In this document: positions 62,088 to 64,000 of the stretch, piece by piece
Layout of the letters: each line of letters begins with the position of its first letter
Position numbering within the stretch: position 1 is the stretch's first letter
DNA from: Hypomesus transpacificus
Lineage: Eukaryota > Chordata > Actinopteri > Osmeriformes > Osmeridae
Direction of reading: 5' to 3'
Length of the DNA: 64,000 nt
Assembly (NCBI RefSeq): GCF_021917145.1
Contig: NC_061076.1
Location: 332,501 to 396,500, forward strand
The notes under the pieces: model-generated
The model's database searches: none
Seen by the model: only the letters and a program-made list of their open reading frames with translations
What the model was told of the DNA's origin: nothing
Position numbers and translations under genes: made by a program

Positions 62088-62718
62088 ATCTTTTGACAAT
62101 TTGTGTTGTTGGATGTGGAGATCTGCAAAGCACACGTCATGCAAGCCCTCCAACACTTCCTGAAAGGGGCGTGCTTAAACTGAAGATGTCCCCCCTTGCA
62201 TCAGTGATCTCCCCCTGGAAGTCTGGCTTGAGAGAGAGAGAGAGGTCTGGGTACCAGATTAGGGTTACCCTAACTGAAGTACAGTATTTTTTTATATTAG
62301 AAATAATAGACATCACGGTAATCGGTTACTGAATATGTACTAGGACTAGGTTTGAGGGAGATGTTTCTGCTATCAGCACAAGGGTGAGTCAGCATAGTGG
62401 TCAGATTTGAGGACAAGGATTTCAATCGAGATCAATAGGAGCGCTACGATAACAAATGTTTACACTGGCAGATACAGAAGCTCTGTCTATAATCCAAAAA
62501 TCTTACACACACATGCTAACAACACACAGCTGAAACAGACAAAGAACCACATGCCTACATAGGAACACTGTTCAAATCAACACTCTTCTGCAGACATAAA
62601 CTGTACACTTAGTTTGCTGTATGTACACTTGTGAATGAAGAGAAGGATGGATTGGAGAGGGGGAGGACTAGGGTGGAGACAAAAAGGAACCACTGAAAAT
62701 GTCTCTCTGTGAATAAGA

Positions 62719-62724
62719 AATAAA
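62719..62724 (+). terminator. Candidate poly(A) signal of rcn3
   Basis: Canonical AATAAA about 1.03 kb after the rcn3 stop. Confidence 0.5.
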
Positions 62725-63475
62725 GCCATGTTGGTTTTTATAATTCAAAAATATTTTTTTCATTTCTTAGTCACCAGTCAATGTTTTTAATCTGAAAAAT
62801 AAATATATTAACCTACACAAAGACCAGACACAGCACAATCATCCTTTAAATTAACAGCTGAATTTGTATTTTTGTACATTTGACTTTAAAATATTATTTT
62901 CATGAAGAAGCCCTCTTTAATTATTGGATGTTATTTTCTACATTATGGGAACATTTAAGTGAAAGGTCAGTTGTGTTCCAGATTTCTTCTATTTAACTGT
63001 CTAAACTCTGTTGGTTCATACCTTTCTTAGTCTGTTTTCAACTCTTTCCTCCAAACGCCGGGCTCTCCTCTCAGGACGGCCTCCTTGCTCTGTCCGAGAT
63101 CATAGACAAGATGGACTTTATTAAGACCAGCTGCATGACGGACTATGGAGGCTTGGTGGTGGATGGGCATGATGAACTGTGACCTTTCATTAGGTGACCC
63201 TACCACATCTGACCTTCTTACACCAAATGCCAAAATGATGCGTACTTCCTGTAGTGAGGTTCCAGCCTGACTTGACTACAGCCGGATCGACTGGGTGAGA
63301 CGAGCTTACATCCATTTACTAACGTCACCTCGAAACAGAGAATGATCAAGTAAGTCAAGGTTAAACATAAGAGTTTAGTTAATGTTAAAGTTAGCAGTAA
63401 CTTCTCAGGCCCTAAGCATTTGCAATAAAATGATCAGAAAACAAAAACAGGATACTTGTCTATGACTCAATCAAC

Positions 63476-63481
63476 TTTATT
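63476..63481 (-). terminator. Candidate poly(A) signal of nosip
   Basis: Canonical AATAAA on the minus strand, about 220 bp after the nosip stop. Confidence 0.6.
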
Positions 63482-63701
63482 TTTCATCAAATTGAGGACA
63501 GACACCATGTTGCCAAAACAGAGTGATGTTACACTATGTGGATGTGTGTGTGTGTGTGTAAATGAAATAGCTACAGTTATAAACCAACAAATGAGAAATG
63601 ACCCAACAGTTGGCTTTACCCAATCAATATCTACAAGACTCCACCCTCCTCCATCCCACTTCCTCCTCCAACTCTCCCTGCACCACCTATCTCCATGCCT
63701 T

Positions 63702-64000
63702 CTACACCTGCATTACTGGCCTTGATTCTTTGGCTTTGAGTCCCACTCCAGAGCCCGCAAACCCAGTTCCTCCCTGGAAAACAAGACAGAAGAAAAGAAA
63801 TGGAGAGAAAAAGAAATACAAATTCAATTTTACACCTCGCAAGCTGTGACCACACACACACACAACTGTTAGGTGTCACACACAGTATGTATACGTGTAC
63901 ACACACACCCGCTGTAGTGGTATGATGTCCTTCTCTTTGAGTTTGTCTCCAGTCACAGGGTCAATCATGTCCTTCCTGATCAGCTTCTCCACACACTCCT
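63702..64000 (-). CDS. nosip: Nitric oxide synthase-interacting protein, last two exons, partial
   Basis: Two exons: 63909-64000 (continues beyond the window) and 63702-63773 (TAG). They read ECVEKLIRKDMIDPVTGDKL, then KEKDIIPLQRGGTGFAGSGV and the end KAKESRPVMQV. This is the C-terminal part of the split U-box/RING region of NOSIP, an E3 ubiquitin ligase that binds endothelial NO synthase in mammals. Phase is kept at the junction (CGG, then gtgtgt donor; ttttccag acceptor). The donor falls in a GT-rich run. NOSIP lies near RCN3 in human 19q13.33, which supports the call. Confidence 0.93.

Larger units (their letters stand above)
61690..63701. other. rcn3 3' UTR and nosip 3' flank
   Basis: The probable rcn3 3' UTR runs to the AATAAA at 62719-62724 and contains a G run (61745-61757) and the tandem repeat at 61798-62087. 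The nosip 3' UTR lies at the right, with a minus-strand AATAAA at 63476-63481. No coding exon was recognised between. Confidence 0.6.

Overview
The window is vertebrate nuclear DNA, almost certainly from a teleost fish. Genes are split into short exons with GT-AG introns. The proteins are clear vertebrate orthologues. Introns and spacers are full of dinucleotide runs, minisatellites, tRNA-derived SINEs with a fish-type tail and a solo LTR. One gene, pax10 (pax6.3), is a Pax6 relative that mammals have lost. I could not name the species. All gene names rest on reading the translations and recalling the families; no search was run.

Layout, left to right: mapk8ip3 (+, 3' half, 1-9646); nme3 (-, 13018-14899, its last exon or exons not found); mrps34 (-, 16097-17084); spsb3 (-, 19483-22195); atp6v0c (-, 24566-25829), head to head with amdhd2 (+, 26958-31623); jmjd8 (-, 32126-34580), tail to tail with amdhd2; bcl2l12 (-, 36203-39245); pax10 (-, 45572-50252); rcn3 (+, 57649-61689); nosip (-, last two exons, 63702-64000). 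Exon coordinates were set by hand so that reading phase is kept across every junction.

The genes do not form a pathway. The interest is in their linkage. The left part (mapk8ip3 to jmjd8) matches human 16p13.3 gene content. The right part (bcl2l12, rcn3, nosip) matches human 19q13.33. Pax10 sits between bcl2l12 and rcn3. Products include a kinesin/JNK scaffold, an NDP kinase, a mitoribosome subunit, a SPRY/SOCS-box ubiquitin adaptor, a V-ATPase proteolipid, an amino-sugar deacetylase, two ER-lumen proteins (jmjd8, rcn3), a divergent Bcl-2-like protein, and a paired-domain-less homeodomain factor.

The most notable observations are: (i) an intact pax10 with the Pax6 linker, homeodomain and C-terminal tail but no paired domain; (ii) a solo LTR whose target-site duplication is part of a bcl2l12 splice donor; (iii) no visible exon for the nme3 catalytic histidine; (iv) duplicated splice sites around mapk8ip3 and rcn3 exons; (v) a GC-AG intron in amdhd2; (vi) several large minisatellites touching exons, including ten AP-1-like sites in tandem after the rcn3 stop. 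I found no wholly new multi-gene system.
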